A DNA stretch of 64,000 nucleotides from Tilletia caries (GCA_032718865.1 JALUTQ010000004.1:992001-1056000); one strand, 5' to 3'. Counted from the stretch's first letter, positions 44,774-56,046 are shown. Made by a program: numbers and translations. The notes: a model not told the origin generated them from the letters alone.

Positions 44774-47700
44774 ATGGCGGTCAGCAGCGGCGCGCAAGCC
44801 GAGCTGCATGCTATCGACGCCATCGCCGTCTTCGAGTTTACCGATCAACAGATTCAAGACTATTGCAGCACCATCGACAGCCTCTCTCCAGAACTATCCA
44901 GCGAATTCATCAAAGCACTGCGCGATGTCGGTGACCGGCTCAACGAACCTGAACTTCAGCCCACAGCATTCGATGAACCCGTATGTCCATTCATCCCTTG
45001 AGCCTCTTGTTCCAGCCGTACTGACTCGCCATCGTTCTGTTCGCCTTTGTTCTAGCCTCCATGGTCTCATCCCGAGTCCCAGGAGCGATTCAGCAAGCTG
45101 CGCAGCAGCCAGGACCTCCAGCACTACCTCGACGGGACCGGAAGGCTTCCTGACACTCAAGAGCGCATCCAACAGCTTCGAGACAAGAAGGTCCTGAACG
45201 AGTACTTCAACCTTTCTCAGTCCGACAATTCTACCCAGTCCCAGGCCCCCTCTTCGTTTCTACAGCCTCCACCTGGTAACCAGGCGCAGCAGCAACAGAG
45301 TCCTCTCACCACGCGTCGGTCACGGTCTCCGCAGCTGCCGGCTCGCATGCGAGGATACGACCTTGATGAAGCCGAGAGTTCCGCCAAACGCAAAGCCCCA
45401 GGTCCATCCACACGATCCCCGTCCCGACGCGGAGCTTCTCAGGGTGCGGATCAGACCGATCGGGTGGCCTCCAGCGTTCACAGCTCCGAGGAAGAAGACC
45501 TGCCTTCCGCTCAAGGGCTCCGCAAGCGGCTGCGATCAACGCAGTCGTCATCAACGGCACAACCGACGCCGAGCACATCCACAACCGCAGCGCAAGCAAA
45601 AGGAAAGGGTCGGGCAAAACCAGGTCCGCCGTCGTCGGGACCACGATCAACCCTCGAGGAGCGCACTCTCCTCGGACTAGCCAAGCAGATCCCGTCGGCC
45701 GAGTCTCGAACACGGGCTTCGACTCGCGGTCCTTCGAACCGTTCGACCTTTGCGGGCATGTCGTCTTCCACTGCTCTCAGCATCCCCGCCCAGCGTTCTT
45801 CCACAAGTCGGAGCATGACGCTGAACATCAGCAGCGATGACAGTAGTGACAACGCGGACGGCGACGAGGACGGTACCACTGCTCGGCAGAAGGAGGGTCG
45901 CTCCGGTGGGGAAGGACCGGCAGCCGCGGCGCAAAAGGGGTCTGCCGCAACAGAGTCCGGACGAGAAGCGACAGCGGCGCCTGCTGCACTCAAGGAACCT
46001 TCCGCATCGGCCCAGGAGGCTAAGCTCGCCGCTCCTCTGTACGAGGATGACATCCCTCTCTCCCGGGCCGCCAAGGCAAGCAAGTTCGGATGGACGGTCG
46101 CTGAAGGTTACGAGGGCTTCAAGTATCTCTCCAGCTTTTGGAAAGCCGGCAAGATCAAGGAGAGCTGGTTGTGCTTGAGGTGCAACAAACCCAAGACGGC
46201 ATCCGAGCAAGGCAAGCCGACCAACCTGAAGACACACTTACAATTCTGCAAGGGGTCGCAGAATACCACGGTGGCAGCAGGATCGGCGAACGTAGCCGGA
46301 GACGAGGGCCAGGACGCCGTTCTGGGGTCTTCCACACTCGCCGGTGGCTCATACCGTGGAACCAGCGTCAGCGGTTGGCTGAATGCGCACCAGGCGCTCG
46401 ACATCGATCTTACCCGGAGGCTGGCCCTGGTCTGCGTGGTTCGGAACGCTCTTCCCTTCACGCTGATGAGCTCGACCTCCATGAAGGCGGTCATCCGTTC
46501 GCTCGATCATCGGGCGACAATATCCTTCAAGAGCGCCTCAACTATCCGCCGGGACCTTGAGACGTTCCACACGCAGCTGCGCAACAATCTGAAGCGCGAA
46601 CTCCACGGCATCGACACTTTGATGTCGGTTCAGCACGACGGCTGGACGAACAAGGGGTTTCAACATTCTTTCCTCGCCATCATCGGCTCGTACGTCAACA
46701 AGGAATGGCAGTACCAGGAACGACTCCTCTCCTTCGACGTGGTGAAGGACAAGCACTGCGGAGCAACATTTGCTGGACATCTCGTGCGCACGATCAACGC
46801 GCTGAAGGTGGACGATAGTTGGTACGGCGCGGTCACAAGCGACTCAGCGGGTACGAACACGCGAATGCTGACTTTGCTGGAGGAAGACCTCCAGGATGAA
46901 CGCATGCAAGAGCGAACGCCGGCTATACACGAGGACGATCCGGTAGTGCAGAAATTGCTCCGGGCGTCGTGCTCGTCCTTCCCAAGAGCGAGTCTCCGTA
47001 ATTCTGGGTCGTGGAATGCGACCGACTACAAGATCCTCTGCCTCAATCACCATATCAACCTCGCCGTTCGGGACGGCTTCGCAAAGTTCGGCGTCAAGCT
47101 GAAGACCAAGATTCAGCAAAAGGTCCTTCCAATCCAGCCGAAGCCTGCCATCGTGGTCAACGACGAGAACGGCGAAGTCGTCGTAGTTTCAGATGACGAC
47201 GAATCAAACTCGGAGGGCGACGACCAGCTGGCAAACCAGGGAGGGGCAGATGGGGCGGAGATTGAAGACGTTGAGGGAGAGGAGGTTCCAGAAGACGATG
47301 CACCTGGAATGGGCCCTGAGGATGAAGACATCGGGTCGGACGATGAGGGAGGGCCGGAAGCGGGCGTCAACATATCGGCAGAGGCAATCGCAGCGCAAGC
47401 CTCGTCTGCATCCATGGATACGACTGAAAACACGACCAATGCGGTGGGCAAGCTGGAAGCTTTCACGACTTACATCCATCGCAGCGTCCAGAGGAAGGCC
47501 GACTTCAGAAGGCGCATGGCGAAGGAGTATCACCTCGACGAGACCGGGCTAGCTAACGCCCCGTTCCCATCGAAACCCAACAAGACACGCTGGAACTCCC
47601 ATTATGCGATGATGAGAGGCGCGCTCAAGATCCGCGTGGCCATCGACGCTCACTGTCGGGCGCACATAGGCGTGCGCAACGAGGTTCTTGGCGACTACCT

Positions 47701-48607
47701 CCTCACCGACTCTCAATGGCGACAGCTCACGCTTATGGAGCCTATCCTCAAGCTGGCTATGGCTGTAACGAAGAAGATGGAGCGATCAGAGGGGACGCTC
47801 TGTAACGTCCTCGACTACCACGCCAGCCTGCGGGACGCGATCGACCGGAACCTCCGACTGATTGCGGGCGACGCCGACCTCGACGCCGAAACTAAGGCGG
47901 AAATGAAGAAGTTTCTCGGGGCCATGGAGAAAAAGCTCCGCAAGTATCGTGACATTGCTCTCAGGAACCGGCTCACGCTCGCAGCGTCCCTTCTACACCC
48001 CAACAATCGACGGCTCTTCCACATCTCGTACCCGGCCTATCGGGCAACGGCCGAGACTGCTCTGCGTGAGCTCCTCGACGAGCTCGTCAACACTCAAGAC
48101 AAGGGTCCGTCGCCGCCCTCCAAGGACCCCGCTGCGCCGGAAATTGGAACCAGCCTCCCTTCTCCTTGCTCCGCGGCGAGACAACTTCGAGAACAGGACG
48201 CCAACACAGAGGAGCACGAGAATCGTTCCGACAACGAAGAAGACGAGGTCGCCCAATACCTCAACCCGAAGATCTGCCCGTGGCGAGCGTCGGATGGAAC
48301 ACCGTACAAGTGGTGGCGGGACAATGAAAAGGTGTTCCCGACATTGTCCAAGTTGGCCCGAATCATCCTCGCCATCTCTGGCTCGTCTTCAGCCGTGGAA
48401 CGCGTGTTTTCTCAGGTTGCTCTCGTCAGCACAAACAGGCGCGGCAGTCTCTCAGCCGCGACGATCTCGCAACTGGTCACAACCAGGCACTGGCTCACCC
48501 ACGGCGCTGATGAGCTAGCGGGACTCTCTGAGCAGGCTCGCAAGGTTTCCCACAGTCACAAGATGCTTCCATCTCCCGATATCACCAAGGCCCGCAAGAA
48601 GAAATAG
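44774..48607 (+). CDS. hAT transposase, two exons
   Basis: DDE-type transposase of the hAT superfamily that cuts and pastes the surrounding element. Exon 44774-44980 and exon 45056-48607 join across a 75-nt intron (GTATGT..TTCTAG) in phase to about 1252 residues. After a disordered Ser-rich N-terminal ~390 residues comes a BED-type zinc finger (WLCLRCNKPK..NLKTHLQFC). Next is the RNase H-like domain with the first Asp in SVQHDGWTNKGFQHSFLAII, a second Asp in AVTSDSAGTNTRM, and the LNHHINLAVRDGF helix. There is then an acidic insertion (DDDESNSEGDD.. and following, about 100 residues) and the C-terminal dimerisation/catalytic region (LARIILAISGSSSAVERVFS), which holds the catalytic Glu. It is longer than most hAT transposases because of the two disordered parts. 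No stop or shift is visible. Confidence 0.92.
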
Positions 48608-48798
48608 CGTGTTACCACACAGAGCCACAGAGCCACAGTCCCCAGAGGCCAGAATGCAATTCAAATTCATCCAACATCGAGAACTTTACCGTTTCTTTTC
48701 TTGTGGTCCAATCACGCGAGCGACGAGAAGATGTCAATAGGAGATGTAGAGATCGATTTGAGTTGAAGATCATACTGGAGACTGGAGAAAGAGCGCGT

Positions 48799-50271
48799 CT
48801 ATGAGGTAACTTCAGAAGGGCGATTGAAGAGGGGATCTTGGATGAATGTGGCCAAGTGGCGACGCCTGTTTGGGTTGAGCAGAAGCATTCCGACGATCAG
48901 GTCGGCAGCAAGGTTGTCGATGTCTTGCAGTCTGTTGGATGCGTCCGACTTGTATGGGCCCCAGCTGGTCGAAACATCACAGTCGACCGGTGAAGGGTAC
49001 TTGCCGGGAGGGTATACCGGGCCTCCAGGGTGGCCTGTGAACTTGAGAATGTCGCGCATAGCGCCCTCCTCGTCATGGAACGCGAACAAAGGCCTTCCCA
49101 TATACATCTCGGCGATGATGCACCCGACCGACCAGACATCGTTCTGGAAAGTCGGTCGCATCGATCCCATGATGCTCTCCGGCGCAGCGTATCCGATTGT
49201 CCCTACAGTCGGAGATGTTGTGGTCGCGCCGACTGCCTGGGCCAATCCAAAGTCGACGATCTTGAGCCGGAAGTCGCGCGTGATCATAAGGTTGCCTGGC
49301 TTGAGATCGAGGTGGACCAGGCCGTGGCGGTGAATGTGAGATACGGCAGAGATGAGCTGCTTCGAGAGCTGCTTGGATCGTCGCGGTCGGAGCTCACGAC
49401 CTTCTTGGTCGTCGATCAAGTCTTGTAGAGTACCCTCGTAGAGAGGCATGATGATGTCGATGCTTGATTTCGTGTAGGTGATGTCGAGAATCTCCGCTAT
49501 GCCTTCGTTCCGTTGCACACGGGACAGAGCTTCGATTTCGAACAGAAGTCGAGGCGAGGGGTAGCCCGTCGTAAGCTTGACGCTTTCTGGCGCGCGTGTG
49601 GCCACTGAGGAGGTCCACGACCTTGACAACGACGCCGTACGCCCCGCGACCGATGAGCGAGGAGTTCTTGACGCGTACGTAGCGACCGCTCGGGGTCCAG
49701 GTCGCGGGTGCGATCCATGAGGTCGCGGGTGCGATCCATGAGTTGCCATCTAAGAGTCCGCACCGATACAAGAACGTGATCATCAGCGGCTGTCGACTCT
49801 GTGTTCCCGAGACTCGGTCTACTTACCTGGAACAAAGCCGCTCACTACTCTGTGGGCTCGGGTGGTCTCCGCCTTGACTTTGAACCATGGGTCTGTTCGC
49901 GAAGGTGAATGATAGAATATAGTAAGATCAGGTTCAGCGAGCGCAAAGCAGAGAGAGCGTGGAAGGGCGGGGTACTCACCCGAAGCAGTATCTTTGACAT
50001 CCAGCTCGTCGATTCGCTGAGGCTGCTGGAGAAGAGTCGCGTCGATTCGCTGAGGCTGTGGGAGAAGAGTTTGTGGCTGTATCGGCGACGGTGCTGGCTG
50101 AAGGGGCTTGTGTCGCTTCGCAAAACGGAGAAGAGCGATGGGTGTGTCGTCCTGGTCATCCTGGTGACCCTGGTGTGTGCTGCTGTCGGCTCGGGCACGC
50201 TTGCCGTCGAGGATAGCGACGGGCGCTGATGAGCTGGAATCGGACGATGGTCGGCGATGAGCAGATGTCAT
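48799..50271 (-). CDS. CMGC-like protein kinase inside the hAT element, with one apparent frameshift
   Basis: Ser/Thr kinase. Exons 50271-49980, 49892-49826 and 49749-48799 are separated by 87- and 76-nt introns (GTGAGT..ACAG; GTAAGT..TTAG). The N-terminus is a disordered Ser/Gln/Asp-rich region with two QPQRID repeats. Exon 3 starts in the frame giving SSLIGRGAYGVVVKVVDLL (glycine loop). The rest of the domain lies one base out of frame: APESVKLTTG (ATP lysine), VHLDLKPGNLMI (catalytic loop, HLD so non-RD), IVDFGLA, GYAAPESIM, NDVWSVGCIIAEMYMGRPLF. The shift falls at about 49590-49612. It may be a one-base indel or a sequencing error. A 21-bp in-frame duplication lies just upstream (SWIAPAT twice). 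It reads inward from the right end of the transposon. Confidence 0.85.
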
Positions 50272-50404
50272 GAAGAGGATCGGGCAGTGGGCAAGTCAAG
50301 AGGGGGGGGGGGGGCGTCGGTCATACTACAGATGGTCCGAGGTTTCCCGGGGTTTTAAACCCGAGACTTCCCTCTGAATTTCGCGCTAAGAATGCCCGAT
50401 TCAC

Positions 50405-50663
50405 GGAATTCATTGAAGTAGGTCATAAATTAAATGCATATATGATCATATATTCTCCTAAAAGATCTTAAATATATGAGTTGAGATCCATCGCCGAAAT
50501 CGTGGTCATAAATGGTCATATTTGGTCATATTTGGCAATCTCAACTCATAACTCATATATTTATGAGTGCCAAATTTCGCCCCCAAAACCTGGTCATATA
50601 TCCATGAGTAATATGATCATAAATGGTCATGTCATAAATATGAGTTCATATTTATGACATTTT
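50405..50663. repeat. right subterminal repeats of the hAT element
   Basis: AT-rich array of GGTCATAAATGGTCATATTTGG, ACTCATATATTTATGAG, ATATGATCATAAATGGTCAT and similar words, matching the left array in word content. It lies upstream of the kinase gene and probably overlaps its promoter. Confidence 0.7.
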
Positions 50664-50683
50664 GTGGTGAGCACTGACCATGC

Positions 50684-51444
50684 ATGGTCGTGGTCCAAAC
50701 ACACGCACCGTAGGCCGTCAGACGCTGATTCGCGACACGCGCACAGCACAGGAAGGGCAGAAAAGAGGTGTTGATTGCGAAGCTGTTAAAAGAAAGGTGT
50801 TTGATCAGTAGTCGTGGAGAGGAAGCACAGCTGGAGGGAGTGAGGGAGGGTACTCACTTATAACGGTGTCCTATTGGCCGTCAGCTACAGCAGAAAGCCT
50901 GCCCAACTATCCTCCTTAACTTCTGCGGCGGCGGATAGGAAAGGAACCATCAGCTTGTCAGCTGGTCCCAGCTTGGTAACCACTTCCTTTGCTATCCGAT
51001 CACGGTGATGTGCTGCTTTCTTGACCAAGCTGTGGTGACCGGCGTATAGGGCGTCTTTACTTTGATCATGATCATCTCGGTCCCAGCCGTCACCATACGA
51101 ATTCTACCTTCGGGCCGGAAGCATTTCATGTGGTTCCTGTTGTTCTCTACGCCTTTCCTCAGGCTCAGCGCTCCGTGTTGGTTCATCAGCGCATCGCCTC
51201 AGCTTCTGTGTTGATCTTCCTCAGCGCGTCCTCTGGCACACTGACTGCGGGCGGCTCTTCGTTGGAGACAGAGGAGGGAAGCAGCGTTCTGTGCGGAAAG
51301 GTGTGTGAGCTCACTCCCATTCGCATTGATTTCGATTCCAGGCTCAACCTCTCCCCCTTTCTCCAGAGCACTGCATTAGAATTCGAATTCCAACACAGCA
51401 ACGTCCAGCATCCCACCGAGGAACAAGAGGTGACGAAGGCAGCG
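50684..51444. other. intergenic / 5' region of the serine-rich gene, with a hairpin
   Basis: From about 50932 to 51000 the arms GCGGATAGGAAAGGAACC and GGTAACCACTTCCTTTGCTATCCG can pair around a central loop, giving a possible RNA or DNA hairpin. The frame of the next gene is open upstream to 51130, but that part is low in coding character. Confidence 0.4.
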
Positions 51445-54400
51445 ATGGCCAGGCCTCATATCGTACCCGCATCAGGACGCACAGGCTCGGCACGCTCAGG
51501 CTCCGGCTCCGGTCCTGCACCGGGCAGCAACAGCAGCGGCTCCAATCCTGCTCACTTCCATTCCCATTCCCAGTCCCAGTCCATCTCCCACTTGCCCCAC
51601 CACCAGTATCAGCCTGGCACGGCTCCTCTCCTACCCGGGCAGATGGCCGACAGGCAATTTCGATCCCACGCAGGCACCGCCCCGATGTCCATGCACCAAC
51701 AGCGGCCGTCGCTGCCTCACTTCAACACCACAGCAGCCGCGCCCTCCTCCTCCCTCGGACGTGGCGTGCCCCGCGGCTCTCCCAGTAACTCTCCCAGAGA
51801 CGCCAACAGGCCCATCAGGATGACTGGCAGACCTTTGATGCATTCCCCGTCCACCCCTTCCCTCAGTGCTGCCGCTGCCGCTGCTGCTGCTGCTGGGCCT
51901 GGAGCTGGAGTTGGAGCTAGCAGGCGGTACCCGACCCGCCCCACTCCGCCTGCGGCCATGCACACGCCTACTTCCTCTTTCTCCGCTGCTCCTGGTTCGG
52001 CGCCGGGATCGGCACCGCCCCTGTCAGCCCCTTCGCCTCACTTCATCTCCCGGCCGGGCACGTCGCCGGGCATGGGCATTTACTGGCCCAGTCAAGAACC
52101 TCGACCCAAAGCACCAGCTACAACAACAACAACCGCCACAGCAATGCCGGGCTCAAATGCGACATCAGCCGGTACTCCAGCTCGAACGCTCATCTCCTCC
52201 GTTGCACGGGGGCAGCCTAAGAACCCTACCTCGCCCGAAGGCGCCACGCCCATCGTTGCTTTACCCTTGCTGGACATATCTCCCCATGTGCCTGCCCGCA
52301 TGGGACTAGTCGCCGAAGGGACGAATCGGACCCCTCCTCTGCCTCGCCGCGTGTTGGCGGACAACTTTAATTCACCACGCAGGCTGGCTCAGAAGGAGCT
52401 TCATCAACACGCCCCTGCGGTCACCCAATCGAGAATAGAACAGCGACAGCCCCCTCTTGCTCTCAAACAACCGGAAGTATTCCCAGGATCACCCGATTCC
52501 GGCTTAGAGACAGTCGATAGCTGGAGTCACCCCGCCGACACCGAGTCCGGTATGGCTCTCGGTCTGCATACAGGCAACGATTTCCAGGCAGGTTCTTCCT
52601 CCAATTCCACCCTGAATGTACCGCAACTCCCTCAGACCACCCTATACGATGAGGACGACGACGGGAGCGACACCAATTCGGGCGTCAATAACCGCCCGCC
52701 TCGTGCCAGCTTTGCGCCCTCCTTGCTCCACCCGAGTCTGAGTCTCGCAGCAGCAAAGGCTCTTCTACCCGCCGGGCCTACAGAAGATGATCTTGACGAC
52801 CCTACCGCAGGCAGGCTTTCGGCTACGTCGCCACCACCAAAGCCGTCCAAAGCCGCTCCTTCCCGCACCACTGCTTCCGACAAGACTCGGCAGCAGCAGC
52901 AGATCCCGACGCCGCCGCCCCGAGGAAAGTCGAGGCTAATCCAGCGCAAGCCGGCGCCCACCTTGACGGTGAACGAGACGGCAGGGGTGAAAGGTCGAAC
53001 GGCCGTGGGCGCTCAAAATGCACCTTTGCTGGGTGCAGATTGGCACCTGCCGGTATCTTCGCCGTCTTCGTCTTCCCGCTCGGGCTCGGGCTCGGGGCCG
53101 TCGTCACAACCAGCAGGTTCTGTGGCACAGACGACGGAGGTCCGTATCGTGCAGCCCCAACGATCGGGAAATAGCGATGGTGATGCGAGGATCGAGTATG
53201 GGTATGCCACCAGCACCGAGGCGGCGACCTATCATGCGCAGGAGCAAAAGACGCCCACGGGCCGAAAGAGCATTCTCGCACCACCGGCCTTGCCTGCCAA
53301 AGACAGCCGCCGGCACTCCCCCATGAAAGTCCAGACCGAGCTCCAGGCGGGGACCCCATCCCCGCCCCAGCCGCTCGCGCCGAGCCCGGCCATGAACTGG
53401 TTGGACGTGATGACGATGCCCTTGGCCCAGTCGCCCGCTTCGCCATCGGCCTCGGGCGAGTCCACCTCGTACCCGCTCTCGGTGCTGAGCATGAAGGACG
53501 ACGATGGCCGACATGCGCCACTGACGCCTGAACATCAGCAGGGAAACTTCGTTCTCCCTTCGGCTGCTCGGAAGCGGAGCTCGAGTGTGGGGAGCGGGGT
53601 GAAGCTGGGCACCGCTGAGCGTGAGGACCTGTTCGACCTGGACACGATTGAGATGCTTCGGGCGCTCTCGATGGACATGCATAAGGGCGACCGGGACACG
53701 TATGCCAGAGTGCACACGTACGTGCAGGAGGAGGACGAGGGTCAACCGGAGAACTCGAGATGCTCGTCCGGGATTGCGAGTCGTATAGCGAGTCGTATGG
53801 CCAGTCCGGCGGTCAAGCTTATTGCGTTGCAGATGAGTACGGGTGATGGGCCGGCCTCGGGTGGGAGATCGGGCATCGTTCTTCCGTCAGCTCCTTCTTC
53901 GGGGATGGCCAAGACAAACGGAGCTGCTCAGGCCCAGGTTCAGAACCAGACCCTAGCTCAGAGGGCCGTTGTTCCGGCGGTCCCCTCTACTCCTGCTCGT
54001 CATGCTCCTGCAGAAACGACAGCCGAAGCGGAGACGACGGAGTCTCCCTCGAGGCTGATGCCGATGTCGGTTGCGGAGGCGCGAGCCAAAGCCGTGGTGG
54101 CAGCCACCCGTCTTCGTCAGCAAAGCGACGAAGGAAAGAAACATGTCAAGAAGGCTCACTCCAGCGGCGACTTGCTCAACTTTGCGTCTCGTCAGCAAAA
54201 GCAGGAGAACAAGACCGAGCCGCAGAACGCCCCGCCGTTGGTCCGACAGCATACACCTGCGGCTAGCGAGGGCAAGCTCCTTGAACAAGCATCCCTTGCG
54301 GCACGTCAAGAAGTCGTCCGGGCAGCCGAACGCTCGGAACTCCATCATCTCCGCTTCCTCGTCTCGGCCCTCGCCGCCCGGCTTGCGGCTGCTGAGTCGC

Positions 54401-56046
54401 ACATGGGTCTTGACCTTCGCCATTCGCTGGGCGATCCGAGGGTGGACGAGCTCATTCGGAGGAGTGCGACGCAGCTTCATTTGGCGGCGGCTGGTCAGAC
54501 GGCCGGCGGACCTGGGCTGGCTCCCATGGGCGGTGTCACGAGTGATGGCTTCTTTGATCATCTGGCGAGAGTGACTGCTGAACCTGCGCCTGTCATTGTG
54601 CCGTCTCCGTCGACGAATCGGGGGGATGGCACGAGTGCTGGTGCGAAGGTATCAGGCCACGTCCGCGGCGCTTCGTCGCAGAGTCAAGTTCTTACCCACC
54701 GAAGCTCCGCCTCGAGTGACATGCGCAGTCCCTCGCAGCAGCAGCAGCAGCAGCGGCAGGCAGGCCAAAGTCACGACTCGTCCGGCCACATGATAGGCGA
54801 AGCGTGGATCGCACTCCGACGGGCCAAGAAGGCTCGCGAGCTCGCGTCGGACGCGACCCGATCGGTGGATACTCTCACCGGTACGCACAGTGTTTCCTCT
54901 GTGCAGCGCTCGAGCTCGATCGCGAGCTCAAACTCGGCCTCGCCGCATCGTCGAACGATGTCGACGTCCTCCGCTCGCGCGCCGTCGTCGATTGAGGATG
55001 CGTTTTACTACTCGAGCTCGCGCGTTGGCTCTGCTATGGGTGTCCATAATCGAGTCGGGGCGTTGCTGGGGCGGAGCGATAGTACGAGCACGTCCGGATC
55101 TGCTAGGGATAACAGTGGGAGCAGTGGTTGGCATTCACGCACCAGCAGCGCTGCGGAGAATCGGGTCATGAGCCCTGGTTCTGTCCGACCGTCTGGGCCG
55201 GGAATGAGTCCGGTTCCGAGTACGGCGACGAACTCGACTCCTGTTGGTCATCTTCACTCTGCTACGCACTCTCCCGTTGCCAGCATTGCTCAGAGTACTG
55301 CGCCGGCGGGCTCGGTGACGAGCGGTAGCATTGGCACGCGTTCCGCCTGGAACTCCTTCTCGACGCAGGCGACCAGCTTGGAGGAGGCGGGAAGCGTGAA
55401 TGGGTCGTCCCTGGGTTACAGCAGTAGTAAAGCAGGAAGTGTGGGTCGCAGCGGGAGCTTGGGTCGTAGTGGGAGTGGGAGCGGACGTTCGCGCGCGGGA
55501 GGCCCGGGAGCTCCGCAGGTTCCCGCGCCGCCATCGACGGCCAAGACCCATCACACAGCTCGTCCGGTTGGCCCTACCTTCCATGCTCAGCACGGTCTCG
55601 CACAGCCCCATGCGCAGACGGCTTCTATGCCAGGTCAGCATGGGCTCGGACTCGACACGACCGGCTTTCGCGAGCGAATTTCTTCCGCCTGGTCTGGACC
55701 GGAGAACCGGACGCCTTCGCCTTCGTATGCGGGCTATGATGGGAAGTTCCGCTTTCCGTCGGGTTCGATGGCGAAGGATCCTGCTGCTGCTGCGACCGAG
55801 ACGTTCGCCGATACGTGCGACACGGAGATGTTTGCCGCGATGTCCTTCTCCGATCCTCCTGTCCGTACCCAGGATGGTGACGCGTGGGGTTCCCATTTGC
55901 CCTCGCTATCAGACTCGCAAGTGTCTGCTGGGCGTGGCATGCTGTCATCGGGCTATTTGAGGCAGAACCAATCCTTGATGGACCCGGATCGCTCCATGGT
56001 GAGTTCGACACTGGATAGCATTTCCGACCATGCATTTCGTGACTGA
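51445..56046 (+). CDS. large Ser/Pro/Gly-rich, mostly disordered protein, single exon
   Basis: About 1533 residues from the ATG at 51445 (MARPHIVPASGRTGSARSGS). The frame is open upstream to 51130, but this ATG begins the typical composition. Most of the protein is low-complexity: Ser/Gly runs, poly-Ala, poly-Gln, and H/S-rich tracts. More ordered islands are DLFDLDTIEMLRALSMDMHK (residues ~728-747), a helix near 870-910, a strong coiled coil (LEQASLAARQEVVRAAERSE, residues ~945-990), a helix ALRRAKKARELASDATRSVD (~1120) and an acidic aromatic C-terminus (TFADTCDTEMFAAMSFSD). There is no signal peptide or transmembrane segment. I do not recognise the family. It is probably a host scaffold or regulatory protein, and the long uninterrupted frame argues that it is real. 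Confidence 0.75.
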   Translation: MARPHIVPASGRTGSARSGSGSGPAPGSNSSGSNPAHFHSHSQSQSISHLPHHQYQPGTAPLLPGQMADRQFRSHAGTAPMSMHQQRPSLPHFNTTAAAPSSSLGRGVPRGSPSNSPRDANRPIRMTGRPLMHSPSTPSLSAAAAAAAAAGPGAGVGASRRYPTRPTPPAAMHTPTSSFSAAPGSAPGSAPPLSAPSPHFISRPGTSPGMGIYWPSQEPRPKAPATTTTTATAMPGSNATSAGTPARTLISSVARGQPKNPTSPEGATPIVALPLLDISPHVPARMGLVAEGTNRTPPLPRRVLADNFNSPRRLAQKELHQHAPAVTQSRIEQRQPPLALKQPEVFPGSPDSGLETVDSWSHPADTESGMALGLHTGNDFQAGSSSNSTLNVPQLPQTTLYDEDDDGSDTNSGVNNRPPRASFAPSLLHPSLSLAAAKALLPAGPTEDDLDDPTAGRLSATSPPPKPSKAAPSRTTASDKTRQQQQIPTPPPRGKSRLIQRKPAPTLTVNETAGVKGRTAVGAQNAPLLGADWHLPVSSPSSSSRSGSGSGPSSQPAGSVAQTTEVRIVQPQRSGNSDGDARIEYGYATSTEAATYHAQEQKTPTGRKSILAPPALPAKDSRRHSPMKVQTELQAGTPSPPQPLAPSPAMNWLDVMTMPLAQSPASPSASGESTSYPLSVLSMKDDDGRHAPLTPEHQQGNFVLPSAARKRSSSVGSGVKLGTAEREDLFDLDTIEMLRALSMDMHKGDRDTYARVHTYVQEEDEGQPENSRCSSGIASRIASRMASPAVKLIALQMSTGDGPASGGRSGIVLPSAPSSGMAKTNGAAQAQVQNQTLAQRAVVPAVPSTPARHAPAETTAEAETTESPSRLMPMSVAEARAKAVVAATRLRQQSDEGKKHVKKAHSSGDLLNFASRQQKQENKTEPQNAPPLVRQHTPAASEGKLLEQASLAARQEVVRAAERSELHHLRFLVSALAARLAAAESHMGLDLRHSLGDPRVDELIRRSATQLHLAAAGQTAGGPGLAPMGGVTSDGFFDHLARVTAEPAPVIVPSPSTNRGDGTSAGAKVSGHVRGASSQSQVLTHRSSASSDMRSPSQQQQQQRQAGQSHDSSGHMIGEAWIALRRAKKARELASDATRSVDTLTGTHSVSSVQRSSSIASSNSASPHRRTMSTSSARAPSSIEDAFYYSSSRVGSAMGVHNRVGALLGRSDSTSTSGSARDNSGSSGWHSRTSSAAENRVMSPGSVRPSGPGMSPVPSTATNSTPVGHLHSATHSPVASIAQSTAPAGSVTSGSIGTRSAWNSFSTQATSLEEAGSVNGSSLGYSSSKAGSVGRSGSLGRSGSGSGRSRAGGPGAPQVPAPPSTAKTHHTARPVGPTFHAQHGLAQPHAQTASMPGQHGLGLDTTGFRERISSAWSGPENRTPSPSYAGYDGKFRFPSGSMAKDPAAAATETFADTCDTEMFAAMSFSDPPVRTQDGDAWGSHLPSLSDSQVSAGRGMLSSGYLRQNQSLMDPDRSMVSSTLDSISDHAFRD

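Larger units (their letters stand above)
44310..50675. mobile_element. complete hAT transposon carrying a protein kinase gene
   Basis: A 6366-bp element. It has perfect 12-bp inverted ends, CAGTGCTCACCA at 44310-44321 and its complement at 50664-50675. It is flanked by a perfect 8-bp target duplication ACCATGCA at 44302-44309 and 50676-50683. The CAGTG start and 8-bp duplication are hAT hallmarks. Subterminal arrays of TCATATATGA/TCATAAATG words follow each end. It contains exactly two genes, convergent: a hAT transposase from the left and a kinase from the right. The perfect duplication and ends imply a recent insertion. Confidence 0.95.
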
